From Candidatus Omnitrophota bacterium (lineage in GTDB: Bacteria; Omnitrophota; Gorgyraeia; Gygaellales; Profunditerraquicolaceae), in assembly GCA_017995695.1 (NCBI GenBank), contig JAGOIJ010000111.1:1-5536 (forward strand): DNA of 5,536 bases. The letters are read 5' to 3'. Made by a program: the position numbers and the translations under genes. Within the stretch, counting starts at the first letter, position 1. The number at the start of each line of letters is the position of its first letter. Shown here one piece after another: positions 1 through 5,336 of the stretch. The notes beneath the pieces are model-generated. The model did no database searches. It saw nothing but the letters and a program-made list of their open reading frames with translations, and was not told where the DNA came from.

Positions 1-1267
1 TTTTTGTCGAAGAATTCGAATGCACCTTTGTCGTTGACCAATCAAAACTAAAATCGAGCCATTTACGAAAAGCATAGCTTAAACCACCACCCCAAGTAAA
101 GGTTGCGCTTTTATGTTTATAAATATCGGTTTTGGGTGAATCCAAAAATGTCACCCCAAAATCAAAGCTTGAGCTTAGTTTCGGGTTAAAAGCAAAACGA
201 TGATCGCCAGAAACGCCGAATGAATTAGTCACCGCATGCGCAGAGTCAGTCGCCGGATTACTGCGGCTATAGGCATAATTAAGCGCAAAATTAAAACGAT
301 CCGAAACCCGGTAGCCCATGTCAATACCAAAGCCAAGTTCGCTTGAATCATCGGCATTTTTAGCGTCGGTTGACGTATAATTAACATTCAATAAACCGGT
401 AAGCTTATACGAAAGGGCGCTGGTGATATCAACGCTATAGGTATTGTAGTTCGATGTCGGAGGAAGGCTGCTTTTATGTTGATACTGCGTGCGGCCATGG
501 TCGTAATTAAAAACAAGCTTTGTCTTCGGAGCCAGACGCAGATACTGATTTAAAGAATAAACCTCATCAAAGCGGTTGTTGGCGCGGCTTGGGCTATGAT
601 CATAACGGTAGGTGGTGCGGTTATAGCCAACATCAAAACCGTAACGATTAAATTGGCGCCCCAACAAGGCTGCAAACTGGTTCTGCCAATAATACGCGAA
701 TCCCTGGGTTTCAACGCCAAAGGTTTTTGCCCTGGCCCTATTCGTGCTAATATTTTCCGCAATAGAAAGCGTGTAGCGGTCAAGGCCTAAACTAGCGGTC
801 AAGCCCATTGATCCGGTCGTGCTATTATTGACGCGGCGAGTATTATAACGCAAATTCGCAAGTGAAGCGCTCAAGCTTAATGACTTGCCCCTGCCATAGA
901 AATTCATGTTGAGCCCCGGGTTCACCGAAGAAGAAAGGATCCCCTGATGATCATGTTGCGCGCTATCGACATTATCGTTGTATTGCGTGGCGATACTAAG
1001 AGAAGGGTGGACACGTTTCGCTAAATCCTGAAGAAAAGAAACTGTTTTTTTATCCCGTATTACTGCGTTTTCCAGCAACTTTCCCTCTGCCGCCTTTAAA
1101 GATTCTTTAAGCGCTGCTTCCCGCTGTTGCACCTGATTCAAAGCAGCGAACATCGCGTTTTCCCTTGAGATAATGGGAATCTGCTCTGCAAATGACAAAG
1201 CGCTGGAAGAAAGCACCCAGAAGATAATAAAGCAAACTCTGACTATTCGTTTCCTTGCGATATGCAT
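1..1267 (-). CDS. Outer-membrane beta-barrel protein (BBP2-like), N-terminal 422 residues, truncated by window edge
   Basis: An uninterrupted minus-strand reading frame runs from an ATG at 1267 to the window edge, giving 422 residues without a stop. Residues 1-27 form a signal peptide: basic start (ARKRIVR), hydrophobic core (CFIIFWVL), and a signal-peptidase I site ending ALSFA before E28. Residues about 40-85 are charged and heptad-like (REAALKESLKAAEGKLLE), a likely short coiled coil or periplasmic plug. From about residue 88 the chain becomes alternating aromatic/polar strands separated by Asn/Asp/Ser-rich turns, beginning PSLSIATQYNDNVD, which resembles the opening of the putative beta-barrel porin 2 family. 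Many strands end in Tyr, Phe or Trp. Function of this family is unclear; porin or polysaccharide-export roles are possible. No good Shine-Dalgarno precedes the ATG; the signal peptide decides the start. An in-frame TGA lies further upstream, with only a TTG alternative between. The C-terminus is outside the window. Confidence 0.8.
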   Translation of the reverse strand, partial: MHIARKRIVRVCFIIFWVLSSSALSFAEQIPIISRENAMFAALNQVQQREAALKESLKAAEGKLLENAVIRDKKTVSFLQDLAKRVHPSLSIATQYNDNVDSAQHDHQGILSSSVNPGLNMNFYGRGKSLSLSASLANLRYNTRRVNNSTTGSMGLTASLGLDRYTLSIAENISTNRARAKTFGVETQGFAYYWQNQFAALLGRQFNRYGFDVGYNRTTYRYDHSPSRANNRFDEVYSLNQYLRLAPKTKLVFNYDHGRTQYQHKSSLPPTSNYNTYSVDITSALSYKLTGLLNVNYTSTDAKNADDSSELGFGIDMGYRVSDRFNFALNYAYSRSNPATDSAHAVTNSFGVSGDHRFAFNPKLSSSFDFGVTFLDSPKTDIYKHKSATFTWGGGLSYAFRKWLDFSFDWSTTKVHSNSSTK

Positions 1268-1398
1268 AATGTTAGTTGCTATCGTAAGACAACGCAATCA
1301 AACACAAACGTTGCAATATTAGTTTAACGCGGACGTAAGGGAATACCGAGAGGGAACTAGAAGCTTTCAATAGTATGCTCGCCTATAGCAGGGCATTA

Positions 1399-1809
1399 TC
1401 AACGCTTTCTCCCTAACAAAAAGTCAAACATACTTGGAAAGCTTCGTTTATTTCTTAATCTCTGATATACTCCCTTAACCTGCCGCTCAATCACCTTGCG
1501 CACTTCATCTTCTATATCTACAAACTGGGCGCCTGTTGCGTGCCACTGTGTCTTGTTGATTGTTTTAACCCAGCGAACCTTAGCCAAGGTAAAAATAGGG
1601 GTATTCAGCGACGGGAAATTTATTTTTAATTCCAAAAGGCTGGTAACGGGAAGAAATTCACGGGATCGCAGGCGTACGCCACCTGAGCCAATATCAAGGA
1701 TAGTAGCATTGATATTCTCACCCGGAGTTCCGTCTGGTGAAAGTTTCTTGCATTTAACCAGATGATACGCGGTTAAACGGCTTGATTTTCTTCGCTCTTT
1801 TTCTCGCAT
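1399..1809 (-). CDS. PilZ-domain protein, putative c-di-GMP binder
   Basis: A 136-residue soluble protein with the layout of a stand-alone PilZ domain, a receptor fold that usually binds cyclic di-GMP and passes the signal to motility or exopolysaccharide machinery. The N-terminal arginine motif is visible as R7-KSS-R11 (RxxxR). The second motif, normally [D/N]xSxxG, is D39-I-G-S-G-G44, so the usual serine position is Gly41 with a serine one place later. Beta strands follow (VRLRSREFLPVTSLLELKINFP, continuing to about VRWVKTI), and GAQFVDI (93-99) is the typical closing strand. A basic C-terminal helix (about 100-136) ends GRKR. It starts at ATG 1809 with little Shine-Dalgarno and a candidate promoter just upstream. 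It is separated from cbiO by 185 nt of repeat-rich DNA and from the barrel gene by 131 nt. It has no obvious link to metal transport. Ligand binding is inferred from the family only. Confidence 0.85.
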   Translation of the reverse strand: MREKERRKSSRLTAYHLVKCKKLSPDGTPGENINATILDIGSGGVRLRSREFLPVTSLLELKINFPSLNTPIFTLAKVRWVKTINKTQWHATGAQFVDIEDEVRKVIERQVKGVYQRLRNKRSFPSMFDFLLGRKR

Positions 1810-1825
1810 CTTATTTAGTTATTTC

Positions 1826-1854
1826 AAGTTATCACAATGTAATTAAAGTGTCAA
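1826..1854 (-). promoter_or_regulatory. Candidate sigma-70-type promoter of the PilZ gene
   Basis: On the minus strand a perfect -35 hexamer TTGACA (1849-1854) is followed after 17 nt by TAACTT (1826-1831), a weak -10 that is directly preceded by TGA, an extended -10 feature. A start site about seven bases further on would leave only about 10 nt before the PilZ ATG at 1809, in keeping with the absence of a clear ribosome binding site. The -35 box overlaps the end of a 13-bp inverted-repeat arm (1851-1863), so a protein or structure at that repeat could affect it. This is a motif reading; the -10 matches consensus at only three positions. Confidence 0.4.
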
Positions 1855-1977
1855 GCAAAATGTGCCGTCTGGCGACTACATTTTGCTTGATGCCGAGAAG
1901 TCTTTCGAGGCGCAAGCAAAATGTGTCTAGGAATGGCACACCAATGTATCCAATTACATTGGGTGTTGCCGTCTGGC
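1835..1977. repeat. Nested inverted and direct repeats between cbiO and the PilZ gene
   Basis: A 12-bp core CAAGCAAAATGT occurs three times in alternating orientation: plus at 1852-1863, reversed at 1878-1889, plus at 1913-1924. The first pair matches over 13 bp (1851-1863 with 1878-1890). The middle copy can pair with either neighbour, so the two hairpins exclude each other. The decamer GCCGTCTGGC occurs at 1864-1873 and again at 1968-1977. CAATGTAATT at 1835-1844 is the reverse complement of 1952-1961, enclosing the triple repeat. A further local hairpin has arms CCAATGTA (1941-1948) and TACATTGG (1955-1962), extendable with bulges to 1935-1970. There is no run of T after any stem on the minus strand, so a standard intrinsic terminator is not supported. 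The block could be an operator array, a 3' UTR structure of the cbiO transcript, or a small non-coding repeat element. Confidence 0.75.
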
Positions 1978-1994
1978 CTTTACACCAGCAAACC

Positions 1995-2807
1995 TTACTC
2001 AGGGTGATGGCCAAGATGCGCGTGGGGATGGGTATGGGCTTTATCAAGATGCCGGTGGGGATGGATATGTATAAGATTACATGCTTGCAAAAACTGCGTA
2101 TCCGATAGTATCTCCTGGGGTGGGCCACTACGATTAATGCTTTTATCTGCACAAAAAACATGCATTATATCAGCAATTTCCTCAACAATATGCATATCAT
2201 GCGTTGAAGTAATTATGGTCTTGCCTTCCTCATGCTTGGCTAACAGTAAATCAAGAATACTTCTTGTAGTTTGAGGGTCAAGGCCGGCTGTTGGTTCGTC
2301 CAAAAGCAAAACATCAGGGTCCGCTATCAAAACAGAAGCAAGGGCAACCTTTCGCTTTTCTCCGATGCTAAGCTGATGCCCAGAACGTTCCAATAAAGAT
2401 TCAAGATGAAGAACGCCGACCAAACTCTTAAAACGCTCTTGCATCACCTCAAACGCTACACCTAATTGCAAAGGCCCAAACATAATATCCTCTTTTACTG
2501 TCGGGCAAAATAGTTGTATGTCGGGATTCTGAAATACAAACCCTACCTTGCGCCTGAACGATTGCGCATAGGAGACATCGTTAAATAACCGTTCATTTAA
2601 TTCCTCGCCCCACGCCTTTACTGTCCCCCGATCAGGAAACAATAAAGCATCGAGCATGGCAAGCAGGGTTGATTTTCCTGAACCGTTTGCGCCGATAATA
2701 GCAACCTTAGAGCCTTGTTCAACGCTCAGATCAACTGCGCTTAACGCCGGAAATTTACCCAAATATGCATACGAAACCTGCGTCAGCTCAAAAAGTAATT
2801 TTGCCAT
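1995..2807 (-). CDS. cbiO: Energy-coupling factor ATPase CbiO of a nickel/cobalt importer, with His-rich tail
   Basis: A 270-residue ABC ATPase that would drive metal uptake with CbiQ and CbiM at the cytoplasmic face of the inner membrane. All ABC motifs are visible: Walker A G39-ANGSGKST-47, Q-loop VFQNPDIQLF (91-100) in the form typical of ECF ATPases, signature LSIGE (146-150) in place of LSGGQ, Walker B VLLLDEP (166-172) with catalytic E171, D-loop AGLD (174-177) and H-loop His203. The last 25 residues hold ten histidines arranged as two 11-residue repeats (246-256 and 257-267), probably a metal-binding or sensing tail. The start is ATG 2807, preceded by a good Shine-Dalgarno AGGAG four to five bases upstream, and it overlaps the end of cbiQ by 25 nt, which suggests translational coupling. 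Family assignment is firm; nickel versus cobalt is not resolved. It appears to be the last gene of the operon. Confidence 0.93.
   Translation of the reverse strand: MAKLLFELTQVSYAYLGKFPALSAVDLSVEQGSKVAIIGANGSGKSTLLAMLDALLFPDRGTVKAWGEELNERLFNDVSYAQSFRRKVGFVFQNPDIQLFCPTVKEDIMFGPLQLGVAFEVMQERFKSLVGVLHLESLLERSGHQLSIGEKRKVALASVLIADPDVLLLDEPTAGLDPQTTRSILDLLLAKHEEGKTIITSTHDMHIVEEIADIMHVFCADKSINRSGPPQEILSDTQFLQACNLIHIHPHRHLDKAHTHPHAHLGHHPE
2007..2072 (-). repeat. 33-bp tandem duplication encoding the His-rich CbiO tail
   Basis: Two in-frame 33-bp units (2040-2072 and 2007-2039) encode IHIHPHRHLDK and AHTHPHAHLGH, consensus xHxHPHxHLxx. A 24-base part of the two copies (2046-2069 and 2013-2036) agrees at 21 of 24 positions. 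This indicates that the histidine tail grew by duplication of an 11-codon unit. Confidence 0.8.
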
Positions 2808-3625
2808 ATCACTCCTGCCAATAACAAGAACACCGCGACTGCAAAAACCTTATCGCTAAAGGTAATATGCGCCTCATCGGCTACCCTCACCTCGCCGCTA
2901 TACCCTCGAGAAAGCATGGCCTGGTACACCTGCGTTTGCAGATAAAAAGATCGCTGCCAGAGCATGGCGATATTCCAGGCAACTAAACGCTCGCCTCTTC
3001 TTGCAGACAAAACATACCCAACGCGGCTCTTGATTGCCAAATAGGTAGATTGCATAATTTCAATGAATAAGAAAATATACCGGTAACACATCCCCAGCGT
3101 CATGATAAAAATCTGCGGCACGCGAAAACTTTGCAGCGCCTTTAATAAATAAAAATGTTTCGTAGTTAACACGAGCAACACGCACAACGAAACCGAAGTT
3201 AAAACGCGCAGGAAAAAAATAGCCGCACCCATCACTCCCTGCCTGGTAATCTCAAGCGTATTCGAAAAAAACTGCACACTGAACAATCGCTCCCCGGGAC
3301 TCACCACATGAAATATAGCAGGGATGGCGATGCACAGAGAAAATAGCGGGATAAATAACCAGGTACGTTTTAAGAAGAAAACCAGATTGATCGATGAGCT
3401 TACGGCAAGAACCAAACACAACGCATAAAGACAAACAATGATTAACCAATGCCTGGCGAACAAAACAGCCAACAGCAGCATAACAACGACCGCCACCTTG
3501 ATACGCGGGTCCCGTGCCTGAAGAAAACCCTTTTGCGCAGCATACTCATCAGCAAAAAGGCACTCCTTTAAAAACGCTAACGCCCCCATGAGTGAACGCT
3601 CTATAAAATGCTTATCATGCATCAT
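2783..3625 (-). CDS. cbiQ: Energy-coupling factor transmembrane protein CbiQ (T component)
   Basis: The integral-membrane scaffold that links the CbiO ATPase to CbiM in the inner membrane. With the start chosen here it has 280 residues, a usual length for CbiQ. The N-terminus FIERSLMGALAFLKECLFAD followed by LQARDPRIKVAVVV (about 35-48) is typical of the CbiQ/NikQ family. Several hydrophobic helices follow. Two cytoplasmic coupling motifs are visible: LAIKSR before VGYVLSARRGER, and AMLSRGY (236-242) with the Arg-Gly pair that contacts the ATPase Q-loop groove. The open frame extends to an ATG at 3706, but that would overlap the upstream gene by 76 nt and add a non-conserved basic segment; ATG 3625 lies five bases after the upstream stop and begins at the conserved region (ATG 3622 is equally possible). 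No clear Shine-Dalgarno is seen, so coupling to the upstream gene is likely. It overlaps cbiO by 25 nt. Confidence 0.92.
   Translation of the reverse strand: MMHDKHFIERSLMGALAFLKECLFADEYAAQKGFLQARDPRIKVAVVVMLLLAVLFARHWLIIVCLYALCLVLAVSSSINLVFFLKRTWLFIPLFSLCIAIPAIFHVVSPGERLFSVQFFSNTLEITRQGVMGAAIFFLRVLTSVSLCVLLVLTTKHFYLLKALQSFRVPQIFIMTLGMCYRYIFLFIEIMQSTYLAIKSRVGYVLSARRGERLVAWNIAMLWQRSFYLQTQVYQAMLSRGYSGEVRVADEAHITFSDKVFAVAVFLLLAGVIWQNYFLS
2811..2817 (-). promoter_or_regulatory. Shine-Dalgarno of cbiO inside the cbiQ coding end
   Basis: The minus strand reads GCAGGAGTGATATG, placing AGGAG four to five bases before the cbiO ATG at 2807. It is the clearest ribosome binding site in the window and fixes the cbiO start within the end of cbiQ. 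Confidence 0.7.
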
Positions 3626-3630
3626 GTTTT

Positions 3631-3987
3631 TTACTTGCTCTTGCCACGCACCGGTATCCCCTGCGCGCGCAACTGGTCTGTTTTTTCTTTTGAACATTTC
3701 ATACAAAGAAAAACAGGCTTTGCATCACTGCGGTCATATCCTGCCGTCTTAATTAATCTCCACAGATGCGACGCTTCTCCACAACTATCGCAGCGGCCCT
3801 CCTTGATATGCCATACCTCAACTGCCTTGGAGGTGAAAATGAACTTATCCACCCAAAAGAAAATCGCCCCACCGATTAAATTCGCAATCACTGTAGACCA
3901 AATCCCCGTTCCCAATCGACGCACCACAAGCCATAAAATTGGCGTGCTTAGTTGCCAACGTATCAAATACAAAATAAACCTTCTCAT
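3631..3987 (-). CDS. Small two-helix membrane protein with two CxxC pairs, unknown function
   Basis: A 118-residue protein that I cannot assign a function. It starts with MRRFILYLIRWQLSTPIL, then a hydrophobic stretch to about residue 24, then a second membrane segment of about residues 30-51 (WSTVIANLIGGAIFFWVDKF). The remaining half is soluble and has C66-x2-C69 and C95-x2-C98 separated by 25 residues, the spacing expected of a zinc-ribbon-like or other metal site, followed by a basic tail ending GKSK. The start is ATG 3987: GAGGT lies five to six bases upstream, whereas the GTG at 3999 lacks such a site. It ends five bases before cbiQ, so it is cotranscribed with the nickel/cobalt importer. 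Similar WQLSTP-type membrane proteins are, from memory, found in uncultivated diderm lineages. A role as a metal-handling accessory to the importer is an inference from position and cysteines. Confidence 0.75.
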   Translation of the reverse strand: MRRFILYLIRWQLSTPILWLVVRRLGTGIWSTVIANLIGGAIFFWVDKFIFTSKAVEVWHIKEGRCDSCGEASHLWRLIKTAGYDRSDAKPVFLCMKCSKEKTDQLRAQGIPVRGKSK

Positions 3988-3997
3988 GCTTGACCTC
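3988..3997 (-). promoter_or_regulatory. Ribosome binding site deciding the start of the CxxC membrane protein
   Basis: The minus strand reads GTGAGGTCAAGCATG: GAGGT stands five to six bases before ATG 3987. The GTG within the same string is in frame and could be read as a start at 3999, but the purine-rich stretch fits better as the ribosome binding site for the ATG. Confidence 0.6.
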
Positions 3998-4092
3998 ACG
4001 CAACAGATTCGTTGTTTTACATTCCGATGTTTCGTTATTCGCTTACTCGTTATTTCGCATACGATGAGATAATAAATAAACTGTTTGTCTCT

Positions 4093-4247
4093 TTGCGCGG
4101 AACGTTACCTTGTGTCATTGCGCGGAGCGTTACCTTGTGTCATTGCGAGGAGCGAAGCGACGAAGCAATCTCGAAGCAATCTATTTAGATTGCTTCGCCC
4201 CTACGGGGCTCGCAATGACACGAGTAAAAACACGACGCTCGCAATGA
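4093..4247. repeat. Compound palindromic repeat element with flanking 25-bp tandem units
   Basis: The element sits between the PDGLE-like gene and the CxxC protein gene. Outer arms TGTCATTGCGAG (4138-4149) and CTCGCAATGACA (4209-4220) are perfect reverse complements. An inner stem pairs CGAAGCAATCT (4172-4182) with AGATTGCTTCG (4187-4197) around a four-base loop, and a small stem GCCCC/GGGGC lies at 4197-4209. The 11-mer CGAAGCAATCT is also duplicated in tandem at 4161-4171. On the left, TTGCGCGGA begins at 4093 and 4118 and a variant at 4143, a 25-bp period with the unit ending GTTACCTTG. On the right, GCTCGCAATGA recurs at 4237-4247. The GTCATTGCGAG...GAAGCAATCT...CTCGCAATGAC sequence resembles a palindromic repeat family scattered through many unrelated bacterial genomes. 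As RNA it would fold into a long hairpin. The rest of 3988-4277 shows nothing further. Confidence 0.85.
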
Positions 4248-4277
4248 AAGATGACGAAAGCGCAACGCCTACGCTAT

Positions 4278-4610
4278 TCATTCTTTTTTGCTCAACAGTT
4301 TACCAAACCCTAATATCACAACAACAGTCACGATAATACCAACAACGGCTGAAAAAATATAGGCGAGGCTTAAATGACCCAAACCTTGCTCTTCCCATCC
4401 GCTAAACGCATAATCCGGGAAAGGCGCGCGCCATAACTGCGCGATCCTTTGCAAACCCTGCGGCACATACCCGACTAACCCGCTTATTGCATCGACTCCC
4501 CATTCTCCCCAAGCATCGCCAGCCTTAAAATAATCCGGCAATAATAACCCCAAAGGAGAAAGAATTATTAAAATTCCAATACCAATCCATAATTTTTGAA
4601 TTGTCTTCAT
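4278..4610 (-). CDS. Small PDGLE/CbiN-like membrane component of the nickel/cobalt importer
   Basis: A 110-residue protein with two membrane segments, about residues 8-25 (WIGIGILIILSPLGLLLP) and 83-104 (LAYIFSAVVGIIVTVVVILG), separated by a periplasmic region rich in Trp, Gly and Pro (DAWGEWGVDAISGLVGYVPQ, then APFPDYAFSGW). The architecture of two helices enclosing an external loop, and the position directly after cbiM, match the small CbiN/NikN or PDGLE-type auxiliary subunit needed with CbiM for metal capture. The SPLGLLLPDYF opening resembles proteins annotated as PDGLE-domain cobalt transport proteins. The literal PDGLE string is not present. It starts at ATG 4610, 14 nt after the cbiM stop, with only a weak ribosome binding site, and ends KKE before TGA. 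The downstream gene is 290 nt away, beyond the palindromic repeat. Role is inferred from context and architecture more than from motifs. Confidence 0.7.
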   Translation of the reverse strand: MKTIQKLWIGIGILIILSPLGLLLPDYFKAGDAWGEWGVDAISGLVGYVPQGLQRIAQLWRAPFPDYAFSGWEEQGLGHLSLAYIFSAVVGIIVTVVVILGFGKLLSKKE

Positions 4611-4624
4611 ATCTTGATGAATGA

Positions 4625-5296
4625 TTATGCGTCGAGAAGGAGCGGGTCTTGTTTCTGCAGATACTTAACCACCAACGCAGTAACCAAAGCCTCAACCCAT
4701 CCAAAAATTAAAAGATGCTCTCCCATCATCGCAGGAATGGCAATGCGTAACCCGTAAGGACAATACAACGACTGGCCGCTTGCAGTCGCATGTAACAACG
4801 GCTGGATGCCAAACATAATGGCTGTCGACAAAGCCGCAATGTTAAGGCCCACATAACCGGCAATGCCAGCAGCAATGACGCGCCTCCTCGAGGAAATGGG
4901 TGTTTTCCCGCTTATAAACTTATAAAGATAATAACCTGCGAATACCTCAAGAAAAGCCATATTAAAACAATTTGCGCCAATTGCGGTAATACCGCCATCG
5001 CCAAAGAGAAGCGCCTGGACCACTAACGCGACCGTTACAGCAATACACGCAGCCCAAGGGCCAAGCAGTATTGCAACAAGCACTGCCCCTGCTGCATGGC
5101 CAGTGGTCCCGCCGGGAATAGGAACATTGAACATCATGATCACAAAACTAAATGCTGCGCCGATCGCAAGCAGAGGCACTTGCCTCATCTTAAGCGTCTT
5201 CTTCGCCACGCGCGAGGCAACGGTCCATAGTGGCAACATCACCGCATACATCGCGCCGCTCGTTATCGGCCCTAAATATCCGTCAGGAATATGCAT
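4625..5296 (-). CDS. cbiM: Nickel/cobalt ECF substrate-binding membrane protein CbiM
   Basis: The S component that binds and translocates Ni2+ or Co2+ in the inner membrane. The 223-residue product begins MHIPDGYLGP, the hallmark of CbiM/NikM: the free N-terminal Met1, His2 and a later histidine form the metal site. Here H67 lies in GGTTGHAAGA (62-71), the same number as in the structurally studied NikM2 family member. A further conserved stretch is LLFGDGGITAIGANCFNMA (about 96-114), followed by several hydrophobic helices, and GEHLLIFGWVEALVTALVV near the C-terminus. There is no signal peptide, as required for an N-terminal metal site. It is the first gene of the importer operon, 40 nt after the stop of the PagL-like gene, with only a weak purine-rich stretch before the ATG. 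That gap is too short for a cobalamin riboswitch. Nickel versus cobalt cannot be told from this sequence. Confidence 0.93.
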   Translation of the reverse strand: MHIPDGYLGPITSGAMYAVMLPLWTVASRVAKKTLKMRQVPLLAIGAAFSFVIMMFNVPIPGGTTGHAAGAVLVAILLGPWAACIAVTVALVVQALLFGDGGITAIGANCFNMAFLEVFAGYYLYKFISGKTPISSRRRVIAAGIAGYVGLNIAALSTAIMFGIQPLLHATASGQSLYCPYGLRIAIPAMMGEHLLIFGWVEALVTALVVKYLQKQDPLLLDA

Positions 5297-5336
5297 TGCT
5301 CTTGAGTGTTGAAACTAGCCAAGGCTGGGAAAAACT

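Noticed and set aside
550..790. Short open frames on both strands
   Set aside because: Both lie within the barrel gene in other frames; that gene has a signal peptide and continuous barrel pattern.
1365..1410. Imperfect inverted similarity at the end of the PilZ gene
   Set aside because: Arms align only with several gaps and there is no T-run, so neither repeat nor terminator is supported.
1851..1925. CRISPR array
   Set aside because: Only three 12-bp units, in alternating orientation and with unequal spacers; no cas genes.
1935..1970. Intrinsic terminator after cbiO
   Set aside because: The hairpin is real but bulged and AT-rich at its tip, and no T-run follows it on the minus strand.
1782..2161. 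Open frames on either strand across the cbiO-PilZ interval
   Set aside because: They span the repeat block and overlap the cbiO tail or PilZ start in other frames; no ribosome binding site or recognisable content.
3626..3706. Upstream ATG extension of cbiQ
   Set aside because: It would overlap the preceding gene by 76 nt and adds a basic non-conserved segment; the conserved CbiQ N-terminus starts at 3625 or 3622.
3988..3999. GTG start four codons earlier for the CxxC protein
   Set aside because: The GAGGT within this stretch is well placed as a ribosome binding site for ATG 3987 instead.
3608..4072. Plus-strand 154-codon open frame
   Set aside because: It is antisense to the CxxC protein and the start of cbiQ, both supported by content and spacing.
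4085..4336. Plus-strand 83-codon open frame
   Set aside because: It runs through the palindromic repeat and into the antisense of the PDGLE-like gene; its peptide reflects the repeat and has no protein-like character.
5297..5336. Promoter or metal-operator upstream of cbiM
   Set aside because: TTGAAG and TAGTTT at 17-base spacing match consensus poorly, and no NikR-type palindrome is seen.
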